This document shows positions 15,843 to 25,389 of a stretch of DNA of 64,000 bases, in pieces. The notes below the pieces were generated by a model. That model was not told where the DNA came from and searched no databases. It saw only the letters and a program-made list of their open reading frames with translations. This DNA is from Mycetohabitans endofungorum (lineage in GTDB: Bacteria > Pseudomonadota > Gammaproteobacteria > Burkholderiales > Burkholderiaceae): contig NZ_PRDW01000011.1 of assembly GCF_002927045.1 (NCBI RefSeq), positions 46,721 through 110,720 of the forward strand, written 5' to 3'. Within the stretch, counting starts at the first letter, position 1. The number at the start of each line of letters is the position of its first letter. A program made the translations under genes and the position numbers.

Positions 15843-17033
15843 TCACAGCATGTGCGAACGGTCGCCGCGCTCGAACGCGCCCAGTGCGACATCCATGCCG
15901 CGGCAAAACGCGATCACTTTGAACAGCTCGCCCATCTCCGCCTCGGACAGCAGCTTCTGTACTGCATTGGCCGCGGGCAGGAAGCGGGCCGGGTCGGCCG
16001 GGTCCAGTTGCGCCAGCGAGTCCGTAATGCCCGCGTTCATCAGAAAGCGCGCTTGCGACGTGTATCCGAGCAAATGCGCGCCCGCGTCGTGGGCTGCCTG
16101 CTCGATGGCGCTGAACTGCACATGCGCGGTGATGTCCTGCAAACCGGGGTAGAGGAACGGGTCGCCGTGCGCGCGATGCCGGTAGTGGCACATCAGCGTG
16201 CCCTGCGTGCGCTGCGAATGGTAATACTCAGCGGCCGGGAAACCATAATCGACGAACAACGCGGCGCCGCGGCCGAGCGTCGAGCACACGGTGCGCACGA
16301 ACGCGGCTGCCGCCTCGTGTGTCTCGGTCACGTAGTCGTGCCGGCCAGGGACATACGCGAGCGCGGCCGGCACGGCGGCGGTGGCCAGAGGCCGGTCGGC
16401 GAACACGAAGCGGCTCGCATCCGCCACGGCGACGCCGCGTTCATGCCAGAGGCCGTCCTGCCGCGCAAACAGACGCACGGGCATGGCGTCCAGCACTTCG
16501 TTGCCGACGATCACGCCATCCACGCGCTCGGGCAGCGCATCAACCCATTGGACGCAAGGGGCGAACTGTGGTGCGGTTTCCGCAATGCACTCGCGCTGGC
16601 GCGCGCGCAACTCGCCGGACAATTCCACGATCGTGTAGCGCGCGCACCCGACACCGAGCGCATCCAACGTGCGCAGCAGGCCAGCGGCGAACTTACCTGT
16701 TCCCGCCCCGAATTCGACTACGTGGCGCGTGCCGGTGGCGCCGAGTATCTCGGCCACTGGCTTGGCGAACGTCTGCGCAAACAGCGGCGAGAGTTCCGGC
16801 GCGGTGATGAAGTCACTACCGTCGTCGGGGCCGCGGCCGAACTTGACTGAACCACCGCTGTAGTAGCCTAGGCCCGGCGTATAGAGCGCAAGTTCCATGT
16901 ACCGGTCGAATGGCAGCCAGCCTCCGGCCGCGGCGATTTGCCTAGCGATGTGCTGCACTAACGCGCGCAAGTGCGCGAGCGCAGTATCGCCAGGAACAGG
17001 TAAACTATCGGGCTGCGTCGTATTCGGCTTCAT
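15843..17033 (-). CDS. SAM-dependent methyltransferase, MidA/NDUFAF7 type (DUF185)
   Basis: A 396-residue class I methyltransferase. The N-terminal part has GGWLPFDRYMELALYTPGLG and YYSGGSVKFGRGPDDGSDFI, then TAPELSPLFAQTFAKPVAEI. The SAM loop is VVEFGAGTGKFAAGLL, and later come VIVGNEVLDAMPVRLF and ALFVDYGFPAAEYYH. All are hallmarks of the MidA family, whose mitochondrial member methylates an arginine of complex I. The bacterial target is not established. It is divergent from the SDR at 17047 (13 bp apart), so the two promoters must overlap. Confidence 0.88.
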   Translation of the reverse strand: MKPNTTQPDSLPVPGDTALAHLRALVQHIARQIAAAGGWLPFDRYMELALYTPGLGYYSGGSVKFGRGPDDGSDFITAPELSPLFAQTFAKPVAEILGATGTRHVVEFGAGTGKFAAGLLRTLDALGVGCARYTIVELSGELRARQRECIAETAPQFAPCVQWVDALPERVDGVIVGNEVLDAMPVRLFARQDGLWHERGVAVADASRFVFADRPLATAAVPAALAYVPGRHDYVTETHEAAAAFVRTVCSTLGRGAALFVDYGFPAAEYYHSQRTQGTLMCHYRHRAHGDPFLYPGLQDITAHVQFSAIEQAAHDAGAHLLGYTSQARFLMNAGITDSLAQLDPADPARFLPAANAVQKLLSEAEMGELFKVIAFCRGMDVALGAFERGDRSHML

Positions 17034-17046
17034 TCCGGCATTGTAA

Positions 17047-17880
17047 ATGAGCGACCCGTCGTGCGCCGGTCAGCATCCGGCTTTCTCCTCTTGCGCGCCG
17101 CCCGCGCGTCGTGCCGCACTGGTAACCGGCGCGGCACGGCGCATCGGCCGTGCGCTGGCGCTCGGCATGGCCTCGCGGGGCTGGGACATTGCGCTCCACT
17201 ACCATACGTCCGAGGCCGACGCGCAGTCGCTGGCCGCCGACATCCAGGCGCTGGGCCGGCGTGCTGTCGCGTTGCGCGCCGATCTGGCCGACGAGGCACA
17301 GGTGCAGCGCCTGGTGCCGGATAGCATCGCCGCGCTCGGGCGTATCGAATGCGTGGTGAACAACGCGTCGCTGTTTGATGAGGATACGGCAGCCACGTTC
17401 GGATACGGCACGTTGCTGAACATGACGGCGATCAATGTCGGCGCGCCGCTGACGCTAGCGCGGGCGCTGCACGAATCGATTCCGGAGGCGGCGCGCGAAG
17501 ACGAAACGTTGCGCGGCTCGGTCATCAACGTGCTCGACCAGAAGCTGTACAACATGAATCCGGACTATCTATCGTATACGTTGACGAAAGCCGCGCTGCA
17601 GGCGGCCACCGTGACGCTGGCCCAGGCGCTCGCGCCAAAGCTGCGGGTCGTGGCCGTCGCGCCCGGGCTCACGCTGCGCTCCGGTAGCCAGACCGAAGAA
17701 AACTTTGCCGACGCGCACCGGCGCACGCCGCTTGGACGCGCATCGACGCCGGCCGACGTGGTCGATGCGGTGTGCTACCTGGCCGACGCGCGCGGTGTGA
17801 CGGGTGCGACGCTGCTGGTCGATGGCGGGCAGCACCTCGTGCCGTCGCCGCGCGACGTGATGTTTATGACCGGTGCGTGA
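17047..17880 (+). CDS. SDR family oxidoreductase, pteridine-reductase-like
   Basis: NAD(P)H-dependent Rossmann enzyme of 277 residues. It shows ALVTGAARRIGRALALGMAS (nucleotide loop), CVVNNASLFDEDTAAT, and the catalytic Tyr-Lys in YLSYTLTKAAL. C-terminal parts are VAPGLTLRSG and GATLLVDGGQHLV. The ARRIGRA loop with an arginine prefers NADPH and is seen in FolM/PTR1-like dihydrofolate or pteridine reductases. The gene precedes folB, so a role in folate or pterin reduction is plausible. This is inference from context and loop type. Confidence 0.8.
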   Translation: MSDPSCAGQHPAFSSCAPPARRAALVTGAARRIGRALALGMASRGWDIALHYHTSEADAQSLAADIQALGRRAVALRADLADEAQVQRLVPDSIAALGRIECVVNNASLFDEDTAATFGYGTLLNMTAINVGAPLTLARALHESIPEAAREDETLRGSVINVLDQKLYNMNPDYLSYTLTKAALQAATVTLAQALAPKLRVVAVAPGLTLRSGSQTEENFADAHRRTPLGRASTPADVVDAVCYLADARGVTGATLLVDGGQHLVPSPRDVMFMTGA

Positions 17881-17956
17881 GCGCGATGCATGCGTGCCTA
17901 CTGCCAGGCCGGGCCGTACCGCACGGCCACCGCCCCCACTTTTGACTGGATCGCCC

Positions 17957-18352
17957 ATGCTCTCCGCCCTTTCGCACCCGAGCCTCGCAGACTGTCGACG
18001 CCTGTTCCTGCGCAACTACGAGATTTACATCAACATTGGCGTGCATGATTTCGAGAAACGCGCCGAGCAGCGCGTCATCGTCAACATCGACCTGTTCGTG
18101 CCGCTGGCCGAGTCGACACCGCGCGCCGACAAGCTGCCCGAAGTCGTGGACTACGATTTCATGCGCTCGACGATTGCCCAACGGGTCTCGCGCGGACACG
18201 TCCATCTGCAAGAAACGTTATGCGATGACGTTGCCGCCGCGATGCTGGCGCACCCGAACGTGAGGGCGGTGCGCGTGTCGACCGAGAAGCCGGACGTCTA
18301 CCCCGACTGCGAGTCGGTGGGCGTCGAAGTCATCCGTATCAAGGAAGCCTGA
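17957..18352 (+). CDS. folB: dihydroneopterin aldolase
   Basis: Cleaves 7,8-dihydroneopterin to 6-hydroxymethyl-dihydropterin and glycolaldehyde in folate synthesis. The 131 residues have [20 protein letters not shown] (pterin-binding start), [35 protein letters not shown] and [19 protein letters not shown]. These are the usual FolB blocks. The start at 17957 is chosen from family length; the frame extends to 17873 without an ATG that fits. It is followed after 1 bp by ttcA and probably shares a transcript with the SDR. Confidence 0.92.
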   Translation: MLSALSHPSLADCRRLFLRNYEIYINIGVHDFEKRAEQRVIVNIDLFVPLAESTPRADKLPEVVDYDFMRSTIAQRVSRGHVHLQETLCDDVAAAMLAHPNVRAVRVSTEKPDVYPDCESVGVEVIRIKEA

Positions 18353-18353
18353 C

Positions 18354-19277
18354 ATGAATGCACCCGAGACCGCCGTGCGGACCTTGACCCGTGGCGAGCA
18401 GAAACAGGCCTACGAAAACAACAAGCTGTTTAAGCGGCTAGCCCGGCAGGTCGGCCAGGCCATTGCCGACTACAACATGATCGAGGCCGGCGACAAGGTG
18501 ATGGTTTGCGTGTCCGGCGGCAAGGACAGCTATGCGTTGCTGGACATCCTGCTGCGGCTGCGCGAGCGCGCGCCGATTGATTTCGACATTATCGCGGTCA
18601 ATCTGGACCAGAAGCAACCCGGGTTTCCCGCCCATGTGCTGCCCGAGTATCTCACGGCACGCGGCGTGCCGTTCCATGTCGAGAATCAGGACACGTACAG
18701 CATCGTCAAGCGCCTCGTGCCCGAGGGTAAGACGACGTGCTCGCTGTGCTCGCGGCTGCGGCGCGGCATCCTATACCGTGTCGCGGGTGAGTTGGGCGCG
18801 ACCAAGATTGCGCTTGGCCACCACCGCGACGACATCCTGCAGACCGTGCTGCTGAATATGTTCTACGGTGGCAAGCTCAAGGGCATGCCGCCAAAACTGC
18901 AGTCCGACGACGGCAAGCACATTGTGATCCGGCCGCTCGCCTATGTGAAGGAGAATGATCTGGAGAAATATGCGCAATTGCGTGAATTTCCGATCATCCC
19001 ATGCAATTTGTGCGGCAGCCAGCCGAACCTGAAGCGCGCCGAGATGAAGACGTTGCTGCAGGAATGGGACAAGCGCTTCCCCGGACGGGTGGACAATATG
19101 TTCAGTGCATTAGCCGACGTCGTGCCGTCGCACCTGATGGATCATCGGCTGTTTCCGTTCGCCGGGCTGCGCGCCACGGGCGTAGCCGATCCGCACGGCG
19201 ACATCGCGTTCGACGATGAACCTTGTGCAACACCCGACAGCGGCACCGTGCCGATCGTGCCATTCGACGCGCTGTGA
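18354..19277 (+). CDS. ttcA: tRNA 2-thiocytidine(32) synthetase
   Basis: ATP- and Fe-S-dependent enzyme that thiolates cytidine 32 of some tRNAs. The 307 residues contain the PP-loop SGGKDS (54-59), the first cysteine pair Cys-129 and Cys-132 in [12 protein letters not shown], and a second pair Cys-217/Cys-220 in [26 protein letters not shown], the second ATP motif, is present. All catalytic features are intact. It starts 1 bp after folB. The last 30 residues overlap an unused upstream extension of the glmU frame. Confidence 0.95.
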   Translation: MNAPETAVRTLTRGEQKQAYENNKLFKRLARQVGQAIADYNMIEAGDKVMVCVSGGKDSYALLDILLRLRERAPIDFDIIAVNLDQKQPGFPAHVLPEYLTARGVPFHVENQDTYSIVKRLVPEGKTTCSLCSRLRRGILYRVAGELGATKIALGHHRDDILQTVLLNMFYGGKLKGMPPKLQSDDGKHIVIRPLAYVKENDLEKYAQLREFPIIPCNLCGSQPNLKRAEMKTLLQEWDKRFPGRVDNMFSALADVVPSHLMDHRLFPFAGLRATGVADPHGDIAFDDEPCATPDSGTVPIVPFDAL

Positions 19278-19374
19278 AGCCGCGACGCCGGCGCGCCGTA
19301 TGTGGGTTGCACGACGGAATGCAGCAAGCCCGATGCTAAAATCGGCCCTTCGAGACTCGTTGGACGTTGACGCC

Positions 19375-20736
19375 GTGAATATCGTCATTCTTGCAGCCGG
19401 CATGGGCAAGCGCATGCATTCCGCGCGGCCAAAGGTGCTGCATTCACTGGCTGGCCGGCCATTGCTGTCCCATGTCATCGACACGGCGCGCGCGCTGACG
19501 CCGAGCCGGCTCGTCGTGGTGGTCGGGCATGGCGCCCAGGCCGTGCGCGAGGCCGTCGCCGCGCCCGATATCCAGTTTGCGCTGCAGGCCGAGCAACGGG
19601 GTACCGGTCACGCGGTTCAACAGGCGCTGCCGTTCATCGACCCGGCACTACCCACGCTGGTGCTGTACGGCGACGTGCCGCTCACGCGCGCCTCGACACT
19701 GCGGCGGCTGGTCGACGCGGCGGCCAACGGCCACTATGGGGTGCTTACTGTCACGCTGGACGATCCGCACGGTTATGGTCGCATCGTGCGCGATTGCGCC
19801 GGACGCATCACACGGATCATCGAGCAAAAGGATGCCGACCCGGGGCAACGGGAAATCCGCGAGATCAACACTGGCATCGTCATCTCGCCGAGCGGGCGGC
19901 TTGACGCGTGGCTGAGCTCGTTGACAAACGACAACGCGCAGCGCGAGTTCTACCTGACCGACGTCGTCGAGCGCGCGATCGAAGACGGTGTCGAGGTCGT
20001 CGGTGTACAGCCGGACGACGTATGGGAGACGCTCGGCGTGAACAGCAAGCGACAATTGGCTGACCTAGAGCGCGTCTACCAGCGTAATGAGGCGCTGCGA
20101 CTGCTGGACGCTGGCGTCACGTTGACTGATGCGTCGCGCATCGACGTGCGCGGCACGCTGGAGTGCGGCGCCGACGTGTCAATCGATGTCAACTGCGTGT
20201 TCGAAGGACACGTCGTGCTGGGTGACCACGTCAGCATCGGGCCAAACTGCGTGATCCGCGAGGCGACGATCGCCGCGGGCACGCGCGTGGACGCGTTCAC
20301 GCATATCGACGGCGCACGCGTGGGCGAGAACGTCGTGCTCGGCCCATATGCGCGGCTGCGTCCCGGGGCCGTGCTGTCCAGCAACGCGCATGTGGGCAAC
20401 TTCGTCGAGGTCAAGAACGCGGTGCTCGGGCATGGCGCGAAGGCTAACCATTTGAGCTATATCGGCGACGCCGACGTCGGGGCACGCGTGAACATCGGCG
20501 CCGGGACGATCACCTGCAACTATGACGGCGCGAACAAGCATCGCACCGTGATCGGCGATGACGTATTCGTTGGCTCCGATACGCAGCTTGTCGCGCCGGT
20601 CGTCGTGGGTTCAGGGGCGACGCTCGCAGCCGGCACCACCGTCTGGCGCGACGTGCCCGCCGGGGCGCTGGTGTTGAACGAGAAAACGCAGGTCGCAAAG
20701 CCAGGGTACGCGCGACCGGCCAAGAAAAAGGCCTGA
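19375..20736 (+). CDS. glmU: bifunctional UDP-GlcNAc pyrophosphorylase / GlcN-1-P acetyltransferase
   Basis: Makes UDP-GlcNAc for peptidoglycan and LPS in two steps. The GTG at 19375 gives [20 protein letters not shown], the canonical start of the uridylyltransferase domain; the open frame reaches back to 19216 without support. The N-terminal domain ends near residue 230 ([20 protein letters not shown]). The C-terminal half is a left-handed beta-helix of hexapeptide repeats, with [20 protein letters not shown] and [11 protein letters not shown] at the acetyltransferase site. The length of 453 residues is normal. It is followed by glmS. Confidence 0.95.
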   Translation: MNIVILAAGMGKRMHSARPKVLHSLAGRPLLSHVIDTARALTPSRLVVVVGHGAQAVREAVAAPDIQFALQAEQRGTGHAVQQALPFIDPALPTLVLYGDVPLTRASTLRRLVDAAANGHYGVLTVTLDDPHGYGRIVRDCAGRITRIIEQKDADPGQREIREINTGIVISPSGRLDAWLSSLTNDNAQREFYLTDVVERAIEDGVEVVGVQPDDVWETLGVNSKRQLADLERVYQRNEALRLLDAGVTLTDASRIDVRGTLECGADVSIDVNCVFEGHVVLGDHVSIGPNCVIREATIAAGTRVDAFTHIDGARVGENVVLGPYARLRPGAVLSSNAHVGNFVEVKNAVLGHGAKANHLSYIGDADVGARVNIGAGTITCNYDGANKHRTVIGDDVFVGSDTQLVAPVVVGSGATLAAGTTVWRDVPAGALVLNEKTQVAKPGYARPAKKKA

Positions 20737-20795
20737 ATGCACGGCGCCGATGAGGCGGCTCAACGGTCACCCTCCATTTTCCACGGATAAACATC

Positions 20796-22613
20796 ATGTG
20801 CGGCATTGTCGGCGCGGTAGCGCAACGTAACATCGTCCCGGTCCTCGTCGAAGGGTTGCGACGTCTCGAATACCGCGGCTACGACTCATGTGGTGTAGCT
20901 GCTATCGTCGAGGGCGCCGCCCGGCGCGCCCGCAGCGTATCGCGCGTGGCGGACCTCGACCAGCAGATCCGCGACACGCAACTGGCGGGGGAAACTGGCA
21001 TCGCGCATACGCGCTGGGCGACGCACGGGGCGCCAGTCACGCACAATGCGCATCCGATCTTCTCGCACGACACGATTGCACTGGTTCACAACGGCATCAT
21101 CGAAAACTATGAAACCCTGCGTGAAGGCCTGCGCGCGAACGGTTACGAGTTCGTGACGCAGACCGACACTGAGGTCATCGCCCACCTAATCTACAGCCTT
21201 TATCGCGGTGACTTGTTTGCCGCCGTGCGCGAGGCGGTGAAGCAGCTACATGGCGCCTACGCGATCGCAGTGTTCTCGAAAGATCAGCCGCATCGGGTAT
21301 GCGGCGCGCGCGCCGGCTCGCCGCTGGTGGTCGGGCTGGGCCAACAGGAGAATTTCCTGGCCTCGGATGCGCTCGCGCTGGCGGGCAGCACCGACCGCTT
21401 CATTTTCCTCGAGGAAGGCGACGTGGTTGAATTGGCGCTGGACGGCGTGCGGATCGCGGACCGCGACGGCGGCCTCGTGCAGCGGGAGGTGCGCACCGTC
21501 AACGCGTATGGTGGCGCGGTGGAGCTTGGGCCGTACCGGCACTTCATGCAAAAAGAGATCTTTGAGCAGCCGCGGGCGATCTCCGACACGATTGCGCAGA
21601 CCGACGCATTCGATCCCGAGCTGTTCGGTGCTGGCGCCGGCGACGTGTTCAACGGGATCGACAGCCTGCTGATCCTTGCGTGCGGCACCAGCTACTACTC
21701 CGGCTTGACAGCGAAGTACTGGCTCGAATCGATCGCGAAAATCCCCACGCAAGTCGAGATCGCAAGCGAGTATCGCTATCGTGACTCCGTGCCGAACTCC
21801 CGGTCACTCGTCGTGGTGATCTCCCAGTCCGGCGAGACGGCGGACACGCTCGCCGCGCTCAAGCATGCGCAGGCGCTCGGACACTCGCATACGCTGGCGA
21901 TTTGCAACGTGGCGAGCAGCGCGATGGTGCGACTCACCGCGCTGCGCTTGCTGACGCACGCGGGCACCGAAATCGGCGTGGCGTCGACCAAGGCATTTAC
22001 AACGCAGCTCGTTGCCCTGTTCGTGCTCGCGGTGACGCTGGGACGGCTGCGCGGTCATGTCGACGCGAGTCTTCAGGCGCAGTACCTGAAGCAGTTGCGG
22101 CACCTGCCGGCGGCGCTCAACAGCGTGCTCGCGCTCGAGCCGCAGATCATCGCGTGGGCAGAGGAATTTTCGCGCAAGGAAAACGCGCTGTTCCTTGGCA
22201 GGGGCATGCATTATCCGATTGCACTTGAAGGCGCGTTGAAGCTGAAGGAAATCTCGTATATCCACGCTGAGGCGTATCCGGCCGGCGAACTCAAGCATGG
22301 GCCGCTCGCGCTGGTGACCGAAGCGATGCCGGTGGTCACCGTCGCACCGAACGATATCCTGCTGGAAAAACTGAAGTCCAATATCCAGGAAGTCCGCGCA
22401 CGGGGTGGCCAGCTGTATGTGTTTGCTGACGCGGATACGCGAATCGTCAACGACGAAGGCCTGCATGTGATCCGGATGCCCGAGCATTATGGGCTGCTGT
22501 CGCCGATCCTGCATGTGGTGCCGTTGCAATTGCTCGCGTATCACACGGCCTGCGCGCGCGGCACCGACGTGGACAAGCCGCGAAATCTGGCCAAGTCGGT
22601 GACGGTGGAGTGA
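20796..22613 (+). CDS. glmS: glutamine--fructose-6-phosphate aminotransferase (isomerizing)
   Basis: Converts fructose-6-phosphate and glutamine to glucosamine-6-phosphate, the entry to amino-sugar synthesis. The 605 residues start [12 protein letters not shown] with Cys-2 as the N-terminal nucleophile of the glutaminase domain. [10 protein letters not shown] and HNGIIENYE follow. Two SIS domains show [20 protein letters not shown] with [17 protein letters not shown], and [20 protein letters not shown]. The C-terminus [12 protein letters not shown] is typical. It lies 59 bp after glmU; the pair is probably co-expressed. No glmS ribozyme is expected or seen upstream. Confidence 0.96.
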   Translation: MCGIVGAVAQRNIVPVLVEGLRRLEYRGYDSCGVAAIVEGAARRARSVSRVADLDQQIRDTQLAGETGIAHTRWATHGAPVTHNAHPIFSHDTIALVHNGIIENYETLREGLRANGYEFVTQTDTEVIAHLIYSLYRGDLFAAVREAVKQLHGAYAIAVFSKDQPHRVCGARAGSPLVVGLGQQENFLASDALALAGSTDRFIFLEEGDVVELALDGVRIADRDGGLVQREVRTVNAYGGAVELGPYRHFMQKEIFEQPRAISDTIAQTDAFDPELFGAGAGDVFNGIDSLLILACGTSYYSGLTAKYWLESIAKIPTQVEIASEYRYRDSVPNSRSLVVVISQSGETADTLAALKHAQALGHSHTLAICNVASSAMVRLTALRLLTHAGTEIGVASTKAFTTQLVALFVLAVTLGRLRGHVDASLQAQYLKQLRHLPAALNSVLALEPQIIAWAEEFSRKENALFLGRGMHYPIALEGALKLKEISYIHAEAYPAGELKHGPLALVTEAMPVVTVAPNDILLEKLKSNIQEVRARGGQLYVFADADTRIVNDEGLHVIRMPEHYGLLSPILHVVPLQLLAYHTACARGTDVDKPRNLAKSVTVE

Positions 22614-22721
22614 CTCGTGCGGCATCCTGCGGGCGCTCACCGGATCCATATTCCGACGCGGGCCACATCGTGCGCCATTTGGGTCGGGCAGGAGACCAAA
22701 GAAAACCAAATAGGCAAGACG

Positions 22722-23270
22722 ATGAATGCGCTAATCGAAGACCCGGGCCAGGGTCCGACAATACCGCCGGTCGCGCTGCGTGCAGCGACTCGTGAGGACT
22801 ACAGATACTTCTTTCACCTGTACCGGGATTCTCTGAGCGGCTACTTCAGGCAAACGCTGGGTTGGGAGGACGATTTCCGCCGGGCGGCTTTCCGAGTGAG
22901 CTACCCGGTTGTGCGGTGCCAGGCCATCGTGGTCGACGGTGTGTCGCGAGCGGCGGGGGTGTTGTCCACGCAGGTGTGCGAAGACGGCGGGGTGGAGGTC
23001 GCCCTGCTGCTGGTGGATCCGGCATTCCAGAGCCGGGGGATTGGCGCGGCCCTACTGCACCGCATATGTGACGCAGCCCATCGTGAGGGCCGCGCGGTCA
23101 AGCTGCAGACTTTTAAACTCAACGAGCGCGCCGCGCGGTTCTATCTGCGCCAAGGGTTCAGGATCGTCGCCGAGGATCAGTATTACCAGCACTTCCGGCG
23201 TGCGCCATGCGACGCCGCCCCGGCGATCTCTGCCATCCAGCCCGCATCCGGCGGCGCGCTGCCGCGTTGA
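22722..23270 (+). CDS. GNAT family N-acetyltransferase
   Basis: Acetyl-CoA-dependent transferase of 182 residues. The start at 22722 (MNALIEDPGQGPTIPPVALR) is preceded by AGGCAAG. The fold markers are the opening strand ALRAATREDYRYFFHLYRDS, the central VEVALLLVDPAFQSRGIGAA with the acetyl-CoA-binding Q-x-x-G-I-G-x-A turn, and the C-terminal KLNERAARFYLRQGFRIVAE. All fit the RimI/GNAT fold. Substrate unknown. The tail after residue 165 is Ala/Pro-rich and may be longer than in relatives. It follows glmS by 108 bp but has no evident link with it. Confidence 0.85.
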   Translation: MNALIEDPGQGPTIPPVALRAATREDYRYFFHLYRDSLSGYFRQTLGWEDDFRRAAFRVSYPVVRCQAIVVDGVSRAAGVLSTQVCEDGGVEVALLLVDPAFQSRGIGAALLHRICDAAHREGRAVKLQTFKLNERAARFYLRQGFRIVAEDQYYQHFRRAPCDAAPAISAIQPASGGALPR

Positions 23271-23290
23271 CGCCCAGCTCGATGTGGGCT

Positions 23291-23398
23291 GTGATCGACG
23301 CAGCAGTCGCACGGTCAAAGCGGGCTGTGGTCGAGGCGGCAAACGCACGGTCAAAGCGAACCATGGTCAACGCGGCAACGCGGCAGCCGTCAAAGCCG
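23291..23398. repeat. 36-bp tandem repeat, three units
   Basis: Three head-to-tail 36-bp units begin at 23291, 23327 and 23363. The first two share GCACGGTCAAAGCG exactly (23309-23322 and 23345-23358); the third is diverged. In the plus frame each unit encodes 12 residues of the type V-V-(D/E)-A-A-x-A-R-S-K-R-x. No start codon or RBS makes a gene of it. It starts 20 bp after the GNAT stop. A minisatellite-like expansion at a decay site is the likely explanation. Confidence 0.75.
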
Positions 23399-23417
23399 TT
23401 CGCTCAATTGAGCGCCG

Positions 23418-23661
23418 TCAGTCGAGTGTCAGCACAATACGCCTGTCAACCTGGCCTTCGCGCAGCTTCCCAAACACCGAATTAATATTTTTCAACCGGT
23501 CATGGTGAATGTGCGCGCGCACCCACCCCTGCGCCGCGAAGAAGTCGGCCGGCGGCAGACCATTGAGCGATACGGTGCCACCGCGTTGCACCATGCCGAG
23601 CGCCTTGGCGAACGCACTGCGCGATACGGCGGTGACTAGCATGCCGTGCACGCCGCCGATC
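23418..23661 (-). pseudogene. zinc-dependent alcohol dehydrogenase (adhP-like) C-terminal remnant
   Basis: The minus frame reads GGVHGMLVTAVSRSAFAKAL, GMVQRGGTVSLNGLPPADFF, then AAQGWVRAHIHHDRLKNINS and VFGKLREGQVDRRIVLTLD. It matches AdhP-type enzymes from the Rossmann-fold strand to the C-terminus. However, about 60 residues between LPPADFF and AAQGWV are missing, with the frame kept. The catalytic zinc domain is absent. It is a truncated, internally deleted remnant. Confidence 0.7.
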
Positions 23662-23721
23662 CTTAAAAGACATTCCGTTAGTATTGGCGGCCTAAGCCGG
23701 CGTCGCGGCGCCCGCGGCGCG

Positions 23722-23982
23722 TCACCCCTGTGATGGCTCGTCAATCTCCTTGCGCTCGCGCCGCGCTTCGTTGCCGCGCCGCGCCCGCAGTCGCTGCCGG
23801 GACAACACCGTGATGACTTGTTGCGTCGTCGCACCGGCCGGGATTTCGTTGCGGATCGTATCAAGTCGCATCGGCAGGCCGGCGCGCTGCCGGCGCAGCG
23901 CCTTAACAATGGCTCGTCGGCATTGTTGGCCGTAGCAATTCCATTCGTCGCGGATTTTTCCGCAGTAACGGCATTCGTCCAT
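23722..23982 (-). CDS. small zinc-ribbon-like protein, hypothetical
   Basis: An 86-residue frame starting MDECRYCGKIRDEWNCYGQQ then CRRAIVKAL. The four cysteines (C-x2-C-x9-C-x4-C) suggest a small zinc knuckle. The rest is a basic helical tail (RQRLRARRGNEARRERKEID). No clear RBS precedes the ATG. Neighbouring DNA is eroded on both sides. It could be a small nucleic-acid-binding or phage-type protein, or a chance frame; I do not recognise it. Confidence 0.4.
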   Translation of the reverse strand: MDECRYCGKIRDEWNCYGQQCRRAIVKALRRQRAGLPMRLDTIRNEIPAGATTQQVITVLSRQRLRARRGNEARRERKEIDEPSQG

Positions 23983-24492
23983 GCGAATAGTCTACCGCCA
24001 AACCTGCCGATAGCGTTTGCGCACGTCGTCGTATTGGCTCGGTACGTCGATCGAGGCATATCGCACAAATTGCAACAGTCTGCCGTAATTACCAGACACC
24101 GGCGCCGCCGTTGCGCCACGGCCTGAATTCTCAACCCACTGGCAGTCACGGCCGTCAGCGGTACGGAACTTGCGATGGCGCCGTCACGCGCCAAACCGAA
24201 CCGGCTTCCATGACTTCGTCCGCTTTTGCAGGTACGGCCCGCGTTGGCGGGTTGCGCACCCGGATCACCGCCGACCTATGGCATGCCATCTGGCGCCACA
24301 GGATGCGAGTGCTGGCCGCCGTATCGTTACTGCGTTGGGCGAGGTGCACGACATGACGTTTATGCAAGTCACGCAGACCGTGGCCGACTATACCGCGCGC
24401 ACGTCATTTGCCGTCTACGCGAGTTATACGGTGATGTTCACGCGGCGCCGCATGCGAATGCAGCGCCGCATGATGATCACCAGGAGGCGCGC
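23983..24492. other. no intact gene
   Basis: About 500 bp between the small zinc-ribbon frame and the response-regulator remnant. Frames are open in short stretches, but none has a start site or a protein I recognise. The DNA looks like eroded coding sequence. Confidence 0.3.
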
Positions 24493-24693
24493 GACGCGCT
24501 GTCCGGCTACTCAAGCGAGTATGAACGGGCGCGTGCCGTCGAAGTCGGTTGTCGCGGCTATCTGACCAAGCCGGTCAAGGCGGTCGATTTAATTGCCGTA
24601 CTCAGGGCATTAGCCACTTACTTAGGAGAGACTTATGAGCTTGACGCCCCCCAGCACGTCAGGGAACCTATCCGCCCCGCGCCGCACCGGTAG
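24493..24693 (+). pseudogene. response-regulator receiver domain, C-terminal remnant
   Basis: The frame reads DALSGYSSEYERARAVEVGC followed by RGYLTKPVKAVDLIAVLRAL. This is the beta4-alpha5 part of a receiver domain: a serine at the switch position in ALSGY and the conserved lysine-proline in TKPV. The phosphorylatable aspartate region is not present upstream. It is a remnant, possibly of a hybrid kinase or CheY-like protein. The frame overlaps the next gene's start. Confidence 0.6.
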
Positions 24694-25162
24694 CCTGTAT
24701 GCCGACCGCAGCGCGGCCAGCGCCGCGATTGAGATGTTGCTGCCGACGCTGTCGGCGGCGCTGCACAACACAGTCGTCGGCCAAAGCGGGTGCCTGCATA
24801 TCGTCGTGATGGATCCGGCACTCGATCCTGGCGACGCGTGCTTCGAGGATGCGATCCTGTATGAGCATTCGATGCCGGATCCGGCGCAGTGGGACGCCGA
24901 CTACCGCGCGTATGCGCGGGCCAAAGCGCGGCTGTCGTGGGAGCACGGCATGGATAGCCAGCTTGTTCAGTCCAGTCAACCGCACCGCTTGCGCCGCGGT
25001 GATACAAACCTGTGGGGCAGCGTGGCTCAACACGGCATCGTGGTGGGCGTCTCGGGGGCCCAACCGTGGTTTGACGAGGCGCTGGCCGGATGTGTCGCGC
25101 ATTGCATGCGCGCTATCGCGCGGCATCGCGCTGAAGCGGCGGCGGGCACGCTGGCGCTGTGA
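24635..25162 (+). CDS. hypothetical protein, 175 residues
   Basis: Preceded by TTAGGAGAGACTT, a good Shine-Dalgarno, and starting MSLTPPSTSGNLSAPRRTGS. The product is soluble and of mixed character, with SAASAAIEMLLPTLSAALHN, CLHIVVMDPALDP and a C-terminal helix DEALAGCVAHCMRAIARHRA. A strand-helix pattern with VVGVSGAQPWFDEALA vaguely recalls HbpS/GlcG-like folds, but I cannot assign it. It is 227 bp upstream of the glycan operon and could be unrelated to it. Intact and well initiated, so probably expressed. Confidence 0.55.
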   Translation: MSLTPPSTSGNLSAPRRTGSLYADRSAASAAIEMLLPTLSAALHNTVVGQSGCLHIVVMDPALDPGDACFEDAILYEHSMPDPAQWDADYRAYARAKARLSWEHGMDSQLVQSSQPHRLRRGDTNLWGSVAQHGIVVGVSGAQPWFDEALAGCVAHCMRAIARHRAEAAAGTLAL

Positions 25163-25389
25163 TCACCACTGCGGGCCCGCGCCACGCACCCCGTCACACC
25201 ACACCTGAGCGTTTTTTGCCAGTGCCGTTATAAAAATGGGTAGCGGATCGGGGCAGTGGCCTGGCCAGAATGGCGGCTGCATGAGCTTGATCGTCTGCGG
25301 GCGCATCGGGGCGGGGCGGGCACGCCGTTCGCTCAACAGGAGCCAGAACGTTTGTCTCGACAACCGTCTGACTCACTGAAGGAGCGAAA

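Noticed and set aside
16319..16807. Arg-rich plus-strand frames opposite the methyltransferase
   Set aside because: Composition is that of an antisense frame, without RBS or recognisable motifs.
20737..20795. glmS ribozyme between glmU and glmS
   Set aside because: The gap is only 59 bp, too short for the ribozyme, and it lacks the expected core.
21804..22709. A 301-codon minus-strand frame
   Set aside because: It lies opposite glmS, which has all GlmS motifs. GC-rich codon bias keeps the opposite frame open.
23291..23398. 36-bp repeat as a CRISPR array
   Set aside because: The units are directly adjacent without spacers, vary inside, and no cas gene is near.
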